A stretch of DNA of 64,000 bases from the NCBI RefSeq assembly GCF_001571145.1, contig NZ_BCTF01000019.1, positions 1-64,000 on the forward strand. The letters are read 5' to 3'. Under the pieces are notes generated by a model, which saw only the letters and a program-made list of their open reading frames with translations, made no database searches and was not told the origin of the DNA. The first letter of the stretch is position 1, and the number at the start of each line of letters is the position of its first letter. This DNA is from Hydrogenophaga flava NBRC 102514. Lineage in GTDB: Bacteria; Pseudomonadota; Gammaproteobacteria; Burkholderiales; Burkholderiaceae_C. Positions 1 to 7,079 of the stretch are shown piece by piece. The translations under genes were made by a program, and so were the position numbers.

Positions 1-27
1 CACGAGGAACTCAAGTCTCTGTTCTGA
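1..27 (+). CDS. Possible C-terminal tail of an upstream gene (partial)
   Basis: Frame 1 is open from the first base to a TGA at 25-27 and would encode the last eight residues, HEELKSLF. It is too short to identify. It is proposed only because it reads into the window without a stop and no other gene covers these bases; chance is a real alternative. Confidence 0.25.
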   Translation, partial: HEELKSLF

Positions 28-52
28 TCTGCGGGAGATCTGATCGGTTCCC

Positions 53-343
53 CTACACCGTTTCCCGCTGTTCAAACCCTCCAGGCAATTCCCCGTCATC
101 CCACTCGCTCACGATCACTCCATCCACCCGCGCCAAGTCCGGCCCACGCCGCGCCCAGTCGATCAGCGCCTGCACCGCCTCCGCAGACCCGCCAGCCAGC
201 GCCTCCACGCTCCCGTCCCGCCGGTTGCGCACCCAGCCGGTGATGCCCAGTGCCTGGGCCTGTTGCGCCATGCTCCAGCGGTAGCCCACGCCTTGCACGC
301 GGCCGGTGATGCGCAGATGGCGAACGATGGTGATGGCGTCCAT
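53..343 (-). CDS. acyP: Acylphosphatase
   Basis: This 96-residue protein has the usual acylphosphatase length. The substrate-binding loop GRVQGVGYR is at residues 14-22, with the phosphate-binding arginine at 22 and the catalytic asparagine at 40 in the segment WVRNRRDG. The family hydrolyses the carboxyl-phosphate bond of acyl phosphates in the cytoplasm. It starts at an ATG 10 bases after the stop of a small membrane-protein gene on the same strand, so it is probably the last gene of a three-gene unit with the transporter-like gene upstream. The fold assignment is secure; the physiological substrate is unknown, as for most of the family. Confidence 0.93.
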   Translation of the reverse strand: MDAITIVRHLRITGRVQGVGYRWSMAQQAQALGITGWVRNRRDGSVEALAGGSAEAVQALIDWARRGPDLARVDGVIVSEWDDGELPGGFEQRETV

Positions 344-353
344 GAGTTCTCCG

Positions 354-593
354 TCAGCGCGTCAGCAGACGCCAGCCGGCCCAGGCCGCGATGGCACCGG
401 GCAGGGCGAGCAGGAAGCCGCCGACGATGAAGATCGACGACAGGCCGCGGAACTCCGCGTCGGCGCCGCCGCTGTTCAGGCCGTTGAGAGCGCCGAGCAG
501 GAAGTAGGCGCCGAAGAACAGCGCGAGGCCGCCCGAGGCCAGCAGGAACAGGCCGAGGAGCGGTCGGGGTTGGGGTGTCGCGGAGCGGGTCAA
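354..593 (-). CDS. Small two-helix membrane protein of unknown function
   Basis: This 79-residue hydrophobic protein has two predicted membrane segments, roughly residues 12-36 and 48-75, separated by a short Gly/Asn/Ser-rich loop. No family is recognised. The only workable start is a TTG at 593, because the nearby ATG at 598 runs straight into a stop. The gene sits between a PACE-like transporter (stop at 603) and acyP (start at 343), with spacings of about 10 bases on each side, which argues for co-transcription. Lack of homology and the TTG start keep confidence moderate. Confidence 0.6.
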   Translation of the reverse strand: MTRSATPQPRPLLGLFLLASGGLALFFGAYFLLGALNGLNSGGADAEFRGLSSIFIVGGFLLALPGAIAAWAGWRLLTR

Positions 594-602
594 GGCATCG
601 CC

Positions 603-1022
603 TCACTGGGCCGACAACGGCAGCCCGAACACCCTGTCGAACGCCCAGTTGAAAACGAAGGTGTAGAGCAGGAAGAACATCGCCAGCCCGATCTCCAGCA
701 CCAGCGCGTGCTCCAGGCTGATGCCAAGCCACCAGGCGAACAGCGGCACCAGCAGCACCAGGAAGCCCAGCTCGAAACCGACGGCGTGCGCCACACGGCG
801 CCCGACGCTGCGGCCGCGCACGCGCTGGCGCGACTCCCAGCGCTCGAACAGGGTGTTGTAGACCAGGTTCCACACCACGGCGATCACCGCCGAGACCACC
901 GCGACCACACCGGCGCGCTCCAGGCTGGCGCCTGAACCGGCGGCCAGACCGGTGCTGCTGATGGCGATGGCGAACAGTTCGTAGAGCGTGACGTAGACGA
1001 CTTTGCGGCGGGCGCCTTGCAT
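603..1022 (-). CDS. PACE-family (bacterial transmembrane pair) transporter
   Basis: This 139-residue protein has four predicted helices arranged as two related pairs, the layout of the proteobacterial antimicrobial compound efflux (PACE, chlorhexidine-type) family. The repeated signature is visible: charged R-x-x-HA-x-GFE near residue 77 and the aromatic YTFVFNWAFDRVFG near the C-terminus, which echoes the YNTLFERWE segment of the first pair. Members export biguanides and other cationic compounds across the inner membrane. The ATG at 1022 is used. It lies divergently 68 bases from a thioredoxin-like gene. The substrate here is not known, though the window also contains a guanidine utilisation operon. 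Confidence 0.8.
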   Translation of the reverse strand: MQGARRKVVYVTLYELFAIAISSTGLAAGSGASLERAGVVAVVSAVIAVVWNLVYNTLFERWESRQRVRGRSVGRRVAHAVGFELGFLVLLVPLFAWWLGISLEHALVLEIGLAMFFLLYTFVFNWAFDRVFGLPLSAQ

Positions 1023-1090
1023 GGGGACAGAGGGTATGGGGTACGGGGTTACTGGAGCCGGCAGGGCGCGGCTATGCTCCCCCGATTGTG

Positions 1091-1456
1091 ATGTCTGGGC
1101 TGGAGCGCGCGATGCTGGATGTGGTCTGTCTGTGTGCCGAGTGGTGCAGTGCCTGCCGGGCCTGGCGGCCCGACTGGGACGCGGCCGCCGCGCGCCACCC
1201 GCAGCACCGCTGGCAGTGGCTGGACATCGAGGACGAGCCGGACCTGATGGACGAGGTGGGGCTGGACATCGAGACCTTCCCCACGATGCTGATCGCGCGC
1301 GGCGGCCAGGCCCTGTTCCTCAGTGCGATTCCGCCGCAGCCGGCGTTTCTGGACCACCTGCTGGCCCGTCTGGGCGCCTCCGATGCCGCCCCGCAGGGCG
1401 TGGCGCCAGAGGCGGTGGCGCTGGCGCAGCGCCTGGCCGCCCGCCACCGCGCCTGA
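1091..1456 (+). CDS. Thioredoxin-fold protein
   Basis: This 121-residue protein carries the redox motif WCSAC at residues 18-22 and a cis-proline region (TFPTMLIA) about 45 residues later, the two hallmarks of the thioredoxin fold. It has no signal peptide, so it should act in the cytoplasm as a thiol-disulfide reductant. Compared with classical thioredoxin (WCGPC) the active-site dipeptide is Ser-Ala, so its redox potential and partners may differ. The ATG at 1091 is preferred to the GTG three bases upstream. It is a single-gene unit facing away from the PACE-like gene. Confidence 0.8.
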   Translation: MSGLERAMLDVVCLCAEWCSACRAWRPDWDAAAARHPQHRWQWLDIEDEPDLMDEVGLDIETFPTMLIARGGQALFLSAIPPQPAFLDHLLARLGASDAAPQGVAPEAVALAQRLAARHRA

Positions 1457-1538
1457 GCGCCCTTCTTGCAGCAAAGCACCGGAACCGGGCGGCCCGATGT
1501 GCCGAATCGGGGCATCCGCCTGTCGGAAACCCCCGTCT

Positions 1539-1555
1539 TGCACCGATCTGATGCA
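1539..1555 (+). promoter_or_regulatory. NtrC-like enhancer site
   Basis: The 17-base segment TGCACCGATCTGATGCA fits the NtrC pattern TGCACC-N5-GGTGCA with one arm mismatch. It lies about 32 bases upstream of a sigma-54-like -24 element, a plausible though rather close distance for an enhancer site. Pattern reading only. Confidence 0.4.
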
Positions 1556-1560
1556 CCAAT

Positions 1561-1585
1561 CTTGCATACAAGCCCTGTAGACAGG
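1561..1585 (+). promoter_or_regulatory. Pair of palindromes, candidate GntR-family operators
   Basis: CTTGCATACAAG (1561-1572) and CCTGTAGACAGG (1574-1585) are adjacent imperfect palindromes just upstream of the sigma-54-like promoter. The first closely resembles operators of FadR/FCD-type GntR regulators (CTTGTATACAAG type). The gene starting at 1632 encodes such a regulator, so autoregulation is the simplest reading. Confidence 0.45.
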
Positions 1586-1586
1586 C

Positions 1587-1602
1587 TGGCACGGTTCTGG
1601 CA
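1587..1602 (+). promoter_or_regulatory. Sigma-54-type -24/-12 promoter
   Basis: TGGCACGGTTCTGGCA matches the sigma-54 consensus TGGCACG-N4-TTGCW at all but one defined position, with correct GG-GC spacing. It points at the regulator and amino-acid transporter genes starting at 1632, leaving about 18 bases of leader after the expected start point. Confidence 0.6.
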
Positions 1603-1631
1603 ACAATGGTTTTCAACCACCCTTGCCCACC

Positions 1632-2357
1632 ATGACCTCCAGCGACATCGCCGACCGCATTGTTGAAGCCATCCTGGCGCAGAAGCTCGCGCCGGGCGCG
1701 CGCCTGGGCGAGCAGGCGCTGTCCATGCTGTTCGACTGCAGCCGCACCCTGGTGCGCGAGGCCATGATGCAGCTGGCCGCGCGCGGCATCGTCACCGTCA
1801 GTTCGCGCCGCGGCTGGTTCGTGGTGGAGCCGTCGGAGACTGAGGCGCGCGAGGCCTTCGAGGCGCGGCGCGTGATCGAGACCGGTCTGATCCGCAGCGC
1901 CGCACCGATGGACAAGGCCAAGCTGGACAAGCTCAAGCGCCACATCCGCGAGGAGAAGCAGGCGCTCAAGGGCACGGACGTGGGCCGGCGCAGCTACCTG
2001 CTGGGGGACTTCCATGTGTGCCTGGCCGAATGCCTGGGCAACCAGTTGCTGGCCGACACGCTGCGCGACTTCACCGCGCGCACCACGCTGATCGCCATGC
2101 TCTACCAGAGCACGCACGACGCGGCGCATTCGTGCCAGGAGCACGTGGACATCGTCAAGGCGCTCGAAGCCGGCGACACCGCGCGCGCCGAGGCGCTGAT
2201 GGCCCAGCACATCGGCCATGTGCAGCAGGCGCTGCGCCTGGACACGGCCGCGGCCGACCCGCTGGCCAACCTGCGCGCCGCGCTCGCGCCCGTCTCAGGC
2301 CCGCGCAACGACCCCGACTCCCCTTCCTCCCCCACCTACCTAGGAGCTGTTCTATGA
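1632..2357 (+). CDS. GntR family transcriptional regulator (FCD type)
   Basis: This 241-residue regulator has an N-terminal winged helix-turn-helix (about residues 5-70, with CSRTLVREAMMQLAARGIV as the recognition region) followed by an all-helical FCD ligand domain. Acidic and histidine residues typical of the metal/carboxylate site are visible (GDFHVCLAE and EHVDIVKALEAGD). The ATG at 1632 is preferred over a TTG nine bases upstream. Its stop overlaps the ATG of the downstream binding-protein gene (ATGA), so regulator and transporter are co-transcribed and it probably controls uptake in response to the transported amino acid or a derivative. Confidence 0.88.
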   Translation: MTSSDIADRIVEAILAQKLAPGARLGEQALSMLFDCSRTLVREAMMQLAARGIVTVSSRRGWFVVEPSETEAREAFEARRVIETGLIRSAAPMDKAKLDKLKRHIREEKQALKGTDVGRRSYLLGDFHVCLAECLGNQLLADTLRDFTARTTLIAMLYQSTHDAAHSCQEHVDIVKALEAGDTARAEALMAQHIGHVQQALRLDTAAADPLANLRAALAPVSGPRNDPDSPSSPTYLGAVL

Positions 2358-3148
2358 AGACCACCAAACGCCACCTGCTCGTCCTCTCGGCCAGCCTCGC
2401 CATTGCCGCGCTCGCGGGCGGCGCGCAGGCGCAGACCGCGCTGGACGACGTGATGAAGGCCAAGGCGATCAAGATCGCCATCCCGACCGACTTCCCGCCC
2501 TACGGCTTCGTCGGTACCGACCTGCAGCCCCAGGGCCTGGACGTGGACATGGCCAAGTACATCGCCACCAAGCTGGGCGTGAAGGTCGAGCTGGTGCCGG
2601 TGACCAGCGCCAACCGCATCCCGTATCTGCAGACCAAGAAGGCCGATCTGGTCATCTCCACGCTGGGCAAGAACCCCGAGCGCGAGAAGGTGATCGACTT
2701 CACCATCGCCTACTCGCCGTTCTTCCAGGCGGTGTTCGCGCCCAAGTCCATGCCGCTGGCCTCGTTCGCCGACCTGGCGGGCAAGTCGGTGGGCGTCACG
2801 CGCGGCGCCATCGAAGACCAGGAGCTGACCAAGGTCGCACCGGCCGGTGCCGACATCAAGCGCTTCGAGGACAACAACGCCACCGTCTCGGCCTTCGTCT
2901 CGGGCCAGGTGCAGGTGATCGCGACCGGCGCCTCGGTGGCCGGCAACATGATGGCGCGCAACCCGCAGCTGGGCACCGAATACAAGCTGCTGCTCAAGGA
3001 CAGCCCGAACTTCATCGGCGTGGCCAAGGGCGAGGACGCGCTGCGCACCAAGGTGAACGAGGTCATCCTCGCCGCGAAGAAGGCGGGCGACATCGATGCG
3101 ATGGCCAAGAAGTGGCTGGGCCGCCCGGCCGGCACGCTGCCGGAATAA
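2354..3148 (+). CDS. Amino-acid ABC transporter substrate-binding protein
   Basis: This 264-residue periplasmic protein belongs to the family 3 (polar amino acid) solute-binding proteins. A signal peptide covers about residues 1-26 with an AQA-type cleavage site. The mature part begins with the usual strand pair and contains FPPYGFV, the QGLDVDMAKYIA segment and the DLVISTLGKNPER segment that line the ligand cleft. It is followed 31 bases later by two permease genes and an ATPase gene, giving a complete importer. The amino acid cannot be named from sequence. It is translationally coupled to the upstream GntR gene. Confidence 0.92.
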   Translation: MKTTKRHLLVLSASLAIAALAGGAQAQTALDDVMKAKAIKIAIPTDFPPYGFVGTDLQPQGLDVDMAKYIATKLGVKVELVPVTSANRIPYLQTKKADLVISTLGKNPEREKVIDFTIAYSPFFQAVFAPKSMPLASFADLAGKSVGVTRGAIEDQELTKVAPAGADIKRFEDNNATVSAFVSGQVQVIATGASVAGNMMARNPQLGTEYKLLLKDSPNFIGVAKGEDALRTKVNEVILAAKKAGDIDAMAKKWLGRPAGTLPE

Positions 3149-3179
3149 CGCGCGCTGACGCACACGAAGGACGGGCGCC

Positions 3180-3857
3180 ATGCGCATCGAACTCGACTTC
3201 CTGGCCGTGCTGGAGCAATGGCCGCTGCTGGCCACCGGCGTGGCCTGGACGCTGGGGCTGACGGCGGTCTCGGCCCTGCTGGGCGTGGCCGTCGGCGTGG
3301 CCTGCGGCTGGGCGCGCAGCCATGGCCCGCTGTGGCTGCGCTGGGTGGTGGGCAGCTATGTGGAGATCATCCGCAACACGCCCTTCATCGTGCAGCTGTT
3401 CTTCGTGTTCTTCGGCCTGCCGGCGGCGGGCGTGAAGCTCACGCCCGAAATCGCCTCGGTGATCGCGATGGTGGTCAACCTCGGCGCGTATGCGGCCGAG
3501 ATCGTGCGCGCCGGCATCGAGGCCACGCCCAAGGGGCAGTACGAGGCCGCGGCCAGCCTGGCGCTGAACAAGGCGCAGACCTTCATCCACGTGGTGCTGC
3601 CGCCCGCGCTGCGCAAGGTCTGGCCGGCACTGACCAGCCAGATCATCATCGTGATGCTGGGCTCGGCGGTGTGCGGCCAGATCGCCACCGAGGAGCTGAG
3701 CTACGCGGCCAACCTGATCCAGAGCCGCAACTTCCGCGCCTTCGAGGCCTTCATCGTCGCCACCGGCATCTACCTGTTGCTGGCGATCGGCGTGCGCGCC
3801 TTCCTCAACTGGCTCGGCCCGCGCTTCATCTTCGGTCAGGGAGGTGCCCGTGGTTGA
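3180..3857 (+). CDS. Amino-acid ABC transporter permease 1
   Basis: This 225-residue inner-membrane protein of the HisM/GlnP permease family has about five hydrophobic segments. The EAA-type cytoplasmic loop is visible as GQYEAAASLALNKAQTF, followed by the conserved VVLPPALRK; this loop docks on the ATPase. IIRNTPFIVQLFF is the typical family signature near residue 60. The gene overlaps the next permease gene by 14 bases, so the two half-permeases are probably made in equal amounts and form a heterodimer. Confidence 0.92.
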   Translation: MRIELDFLAVLEQWPLLATGVAWTLGLTAVSALLGVAVGVACGWARSHGPLWLRWVVGSYVEIIRNTPFIVQLFFVFFGLPAAGVKLTPEIASVIAMVVNLGAYAAEIVRAGIEATPKGQYEAAASLALNKAQTFIHVVLPPALRKVWPALTSQIIIVMLGSAVCGQIATEELSYAANLIQSRNFRAFEAFIVATGIYLLLAIGVRAFLNWLGPRFIFGQGGARG

Positions 3858-4500
3858 TTTCACCCTCTGGGACATCCTGCGCAACCTGCTGCTGGCCGCG
3901 CGCTGGACGGTGGCGCTCTCGCTGGTCGCCTTCGTCGGCGGCGGTCTGGTGGGCATGCTGCTGCTGGTGGCGCGCACCGCGCGCTGGCCGGGCGCACAGA
4001 CCTTCGTCGCCGGCTACGTGCAGCTGTTCCAGGGCACGCCGCTGCTGATGCAGCTGTTCCTGGCCTACTTCGGCCTGGCGCTGTTTGGGGTGGACACCTC
4101 GGCCTGGGTCTCGGCGGCGCTGGCGCTCACGCTCTACACCAGCGCCTTCCTGTGCGAGATCTGGCGCGGCTGCGTGGCCTCGGTGCCCAAGGGGCAGTGG
4201 GAGGCGGCGCAGAGCCTGGCGCTGAGCTTCGCCGAGCAGCTGCGCTACGTGGTGCTGCCGCAGGCCACGCGCATCGCCATCGCGCCCACCGTCGGCTTCC
4301 TGGTGCAGGTCATCAAGGGCACGGCGCTGGCGTCCGTCATCGGCTTTGTCGAGCTGACCAAGGCCGGCACCATGATCACCAACGCCACCTTCCAGCCCTT
4401 CCTGGTCTACAGCTGCGTGGCCCTGATGTATTTCGCGCTCTGCTTCCCCGTGAGCCTGACCGCGCGCCGCCTCGAAAGGAAATTGAATGCCGTCCGCTGA
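3844..4500 (+). CDS. Amino-acid ABC transporter permease 2
   Basis: This 218-residue paralogue of the preceding permease keeps the signature LFQGTPLLMQLFL and the EAA loop GQWEAAQSLALSFAEQL followed by YVVLPQATR. It starts at a GTG (3844, or the in-frame GTG at 3850) placed after the purine-rich TCAGGGAG and inside the end of the first permease gene. Its own end overlaps the ATPase gene by 14 bases. It pairs with permease 1 to form the membrane channel of the importer. Confidence 0.91.
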   Translation: MPVVDFTLWDILRNLLLAARWTVALSLVAFVGGGLVGMLLLVARTARWPGAQTFVAGYVQLFQGTPLLMQLFLAYFGLALFGVDTSAWVSAALALTLYTSAFLCEIWRGCVASVPKGQWEAAQSLALSFAEQLRYVVLPQATRIAIAPTVGFLVQVIKGTALASVIGFVELTKAGTMITNATFQPFLVYSCVALMYFALCFPVSLTARRLERKLNAVR

Positions 4501-5239
4501 CACCGCCACCCCCATCGTCGACATCCAGGCGCTGCGCAAGTCCTACGGCGCCAACGAGGTGCTCAAGGGCATCGACCTGCAGGTCAAGCCCGGCGAGGTG
4601 ATCGCCATCATCGGCAAGAGCGGCTCGGGCAAGAGCACGTTGCTGAGGTGCATCAACGGGCTGGAAACCTTCCAGTCGGGCGCGCTGACGGTGGACGGCC
4701 AGCCGCTGCTGCACGAGGACGCCGCCGCCATGCGCGCGTTACGCCAGCGCGTGGGCATGATCTTCCAGCAGTTCAACCTGTTCCCGCACCTGAGCGTGGG
4801 CCGCAACGTGATGCTGGCGCCCGGCCTGGTGAAGAAGACGGCGAAAGACGCGGGCGAGCAGCAGGCGCGCCAGCTGCTGCAGCGCGTGGGCCTGGGCGAG
4901 AAGTTCGACGCGTATCCCGAGCAGCTCTCGGGCGGTCAGCAGCAGCGCGTGGCGATTGCGCGTGCGCTGGCCATGGAACCGAGCGTGCTGCTGTGCGACG
5001 AGATCACCTCGGCGCTGGACCCCGAGCTGGTGGGCGAGGTGCTGCGCGTGGTGGAGTCGCTGGCCGACGAGGGCATGACGCTGCTGATGGTGACGCACGA
5101 GATGGGCTTTGCGCGCAAGGTCAGCGACCGCGTGATCTTCATGCACCAGGGCCGCGTGCACGAGAGGGGCCCGCCCGACGAGCTGTTTGCGGCACCCAAG
5201 ACGCCGGAGCTGCAGCAGTTCCTGGCGTCGATCCACTGA
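4487..5239 (+). CDS. Amino-acid ABC transporter ATP-binding protein
   Basis: This 250-residue ATPase has Walker A GKSGSGKST (about residues 41-49), the Q-loop FQQFNLFPH, signature LSGGQQQRV and Walker B LLCDEITSALDP, followed by the switch histidine in VTHEMGF. It is of the GlnQ/HisP type. The Walker B tail reads DEI where most relatives have DEP, a tolerated variation that leaves the catalytic glutamate intact. The start at 4487 follows AAAGGA. It completes the regulator-binding protein-permease-permease-ATPase operon. Confidence 0.93.
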   Translation: MPSADTATPIVDIQALRKSYGANEVLKGIDLQVKPGEVIAIIGKSGSGKSTLLRCINGLETFQSGALTVDGQPLLHEDAAAMRALRQRVGMIFQQFNLFPHLSVGRNVMLAPGLVKKTAKDAGEQQARQLLQRVGLGEKFDAYPEQLSGGQQQRVAIARALAMEPSVLLCDEITSALDPELVGEVLRVVESLADEGMTLLMVTHEMGFARKVSDRVIFMHQGRVHERGPPDELFAAPKTPELQQFLASIH

Positions 5240-5254
5240 GCGGCGCGCAGCCGT

Positions 5255-5833
5255 TCACTCCTGCAGGGTCCACTGCGCCTGGCCCTGCGCATCGCGCACG
5301 CCCACTGCGGTGCAGGGTCGGCGTTCCACCGACACCGGCCGACGGCCCTGGGCCAGCGGGCCAAGCAGCTGCGAGGGGTGGTGCACGAAGCGCACGGCCT
5401 GCGGCGCGGGCTCGTCGGTGCGCGCACGCTGCAGCTCCAGGTGGGCGCGCTCGAACGCCGCCACCTCGTGCAGGTAGGGGTCGTGCGAGGCCCGGGCCAG
5501 CAGGAAGTCGCAGAACTCGATGGCCTCGGGCAGGAAGTAGAAGGTCCTGGGCGGGTGCTGTGCCCAGAAGTCGGACAGCGCGGCCTGCAGCGCCTCGCCC
5601 TTGAGCAGGGTGGTGGTCAGCGGCAGCAGGGCCTTGATCTTGCCCAGGCGGAATCCTTTGTGCAGGGTCTGGTTGGTGTCCAGCCCGGTGCTGGCGGCGA
5701 TGGCGTTGAGCCGGCGCCGCTCCAGCGCGCTCAGGTCCGCGTCCTCCGGAAACCCTTGCGCCAGAACCGACGCGCGCCACGCCGGGTCGATGACCAGTCG
5801 GGCCATCACTGACTGGAATGTTGCCAAGCTCAT
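5255..5833 (-). CDS. MNIO-associated partner protein
   Basis: This 192-residue soluble protein has no name I can assign with certainty. It is helical in the first half (residues 1-90, rich in Leu/Ala/Arg) and contains PPRTFYFLPEAIEFCDFLL near residue 105. Its ATG overlaps the stop of the DUF692 gene (ATGA, 5830-5833), so the two are translationally coupled. In characterised MNIO systems (MbnBC, TglHI, ChrHI) the iron enzyme works with a dedicated second protein that binds the precursor peptide. This gene occupies exactly that position, and I infer the same role. Similarity to DUF2063/MbnC-type partners is only suspected. Confidence 0.6.
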   Translation of the reverse strand: MSLATFQSVMARLVIDPAWRASVLAQGFPEDADLSALERRRLNAIAASTGLDTNQTLHKGFRLGKIKALLPLTTTLLKGEALQAALSDFWAQHPPRTFYFLPEAIEFCDFLLARASHDPYLHEVAAFERAHLELQRARTDEPAPQAVRFVHHPSQLLGPLAQGRRPVSVERRPCTAVGVRDAQGQAQWTLQE

Positions 5834-6753
5834 GCCGCCACCTTGAAGTCCAGTTCGCAGGTGACCGCAGGCTGCGGCTGGCACGACTGCCAGAGCCGCT
5901 TCATGCGGCGCAGGTCGGCGCGCACCCGGGCCTCGCCCACCACGTCGAACCACGAGCCGAACAGCTCGAACACCACCGCGCCGACGTTGGGGCAGCGGGG
6001 CAGGGTGTATTCCAGCAGCGCCCACACGGCGTCGGGCACCGCGTCGCTGTGGGCGTCGAGGTAGACGCCGTCGAGCATCATGCCGCCGGCCACGTGGATC
6101 TCGCCCACGTTGTTCAGGTCCAGCGCGTCGACGAAGGCGCGCGCGTCAAAGCCGTGGTTGACCGCGTTGGTGTGCACGTTGTGCAGGTCCAGCAGCAGGC
6201 CGCAGCCGCAGCGCTCGCACAAGGTGTTGAGGAAGTCCGCCTCGTCCATCTCCGCCTCGGGGATGTCGAAGTACCAGACGTTGTTCTCCAGCAGGAAGGG
6301 CACCGGCACCGCCGCCTGCACCTGCCGCACGCGCGGGCGGATGAGGTCGATGGTGGCCAGATCGCGCGGCAGCGGCAGCGTGATGCCGACATTCACGGCC
6401 TCGCCGCGGTGATCGGCCACGTGAAACGCGAGGTGGTCGCTGTGCCAGGGAAAGCGCAGGCGCTGGTGCCAGCGGCGCAGCTGCTGCAGGTGCTGCGGGT
6501 CGAAGTGGGCGGCGCTGCCGATGGACAGGCCGATGCCGTGGGGGATGACCGGCATGCCGCGCGCGATGCCATCGAGCCAGGCGACGTGCTCGGTGTCGTC
6601 GAGGTAGCGCGGTTCGTGCCCGGGACCGAGGTCGGTCCACAGGATGTCGGGCACCACCTCGACCATGTCGAAGGCCCCGGCCGGCCGTTCGATCAGACCC
6701 CGCAGGGGGGTCTGAAAGGCCAGTCCCACGCCGAGCTTGGGCAGCGGCAGCAT
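5830..6753 (-). CDS. DUF692 multinuclear non-heme iron oxidase (MNIO, MbnB/TglH-like)
   Basis: This 307-residue TIM-barrel protein has the DUF692 signatures in order: PVIPHGIGLSIG (about residue 68), the metal-binding HSDHLAF (about 104), LLENN (about 154), LLLDLHNVHTNAVNHG (about 187), EIHVAGG (about 221) and HSDAVP (about 236). The His, Asp and Glu residues in these motifs bind two or three iron ions in the family. Members modify cysteine, asparagine or aspartate residues of ribosomal peptides using oxygen. The gene lies between a 66-residue Cys-x-x-Cys peptide gene upstream and a partner-protein gene downstream, all on one strand. Confidence 0.9.
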   Translation of the reverse strand: MLPLPKLGVGLAFQTPLRGLIERPAGAFDMVEVVPDILWTDLGPGHEPRYLDDTEHVAWLDGIARGMPVIPHGIGLSIGSAAHFDPQHLQQLRRWHQRLRFPWHSDHLAFHVADHRGEAVNVGITLPLPRDLATIDLIRPRVRQVQAAVPVPFLLENNVWYFDIPEAEMDEADFLNTLCERCGCGLLLDLHNVHTNAVNHGFDARAFVDALDLNNVGEIHVAGGMMLDGVYLDAHSDAVPDAVWALLEYTLPRCPNVGAVVFELFGSWFDVVGEARVRADLRRMKRLWQSCQPQPAVTCELDFKVAA

Positions 6754-6766
6754 GGCGGTCTCCGGC

Positions 6767-6967
6767 TCAGCGGATGCGACCGTTGACGATGTCTTCGATC
6801 ACGAAGCGGTCCAGCCCCGAGAGGCAGGGCCGGCAGCCCTTGAGGCCCGGCAGCTCCGGGATGGTGAGGGTCTGCTTGAGCACGTCGACGATCTTGTCGA
6901 AGGGCATGTCGTTGGACAGCGCGAGCCGGACTTCGCGCACCTGCGGCGTCTTCTTGATGGTGGCCAT
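6767..6967 (-). CDS. Candidate RiPP precursor peptide with CxxC core
   Basis: This 66-residue peptide has no signal sequence, a charged helical N-terminal part (residues 8-33) and a C-terminal part with the only two cysteines, C45 and C48, in GCRPCLSGLDR. A leader followed by a Cys-containing core, encoded 13 bases upstream of a DUF692 enzyme, is the organisation of MNIO-modified RiPPs. The ATG at 6967 follows a good AGGAGA site. Whether C45/C48 are modified, and whether the peptide is exported or stays in the cell, cannot be read from sequence. Alternatively it is a small metal-binding protein assembled by the enzyme. Confidence 0.65.
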   Translation of the reverse strand: MATIKKTPQVREVRLALSNDMPFDKIVDVLKQTLTIPELPGLKGCRPCLSGLDRFVIEDIVNGRIR

Positions 6968-7016
6968 GTGTCTCTCCTGCGTGGGGTTGTGCCGCCCGAC
7001 ATGGAACGGCAGGGCC

Positions 7017-7045
7017 ATGCTAGGAGTCGACCCCGGCAGGGTCAT
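7017..7045 (-). promoter_or_regulatory. Candidate sigma-70 promoter of the MNIO cassette
   Basis: On the minus strand ATGACC (7045-7040) and TAGCAT (7022-7017) are separated by 17 bases and match the -35 and -10 boxes at four of six positions each. Transcription would begin near 7010, giving a leader of about 43 bases before the peptide gene. It lies between the peptide gene and the end of the NAD operon. Confidence 0.4.
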
Positions 7046-7079
7046 CCCTCGCCTGAATGAGCGCGGCGCGGGTGTTTCA

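Noticed and set aside
306..935. Long open frames opposite or out of frame with real genes, such as this plus-strand frame over the acyP/PACE region and the very long frames opposite the carboxylase gene
   Set aside because: They are shadows of G+C-rich coding DNA, with repetitive Arg/Ala/Gly/His/Gln composition and no recognisable domains.
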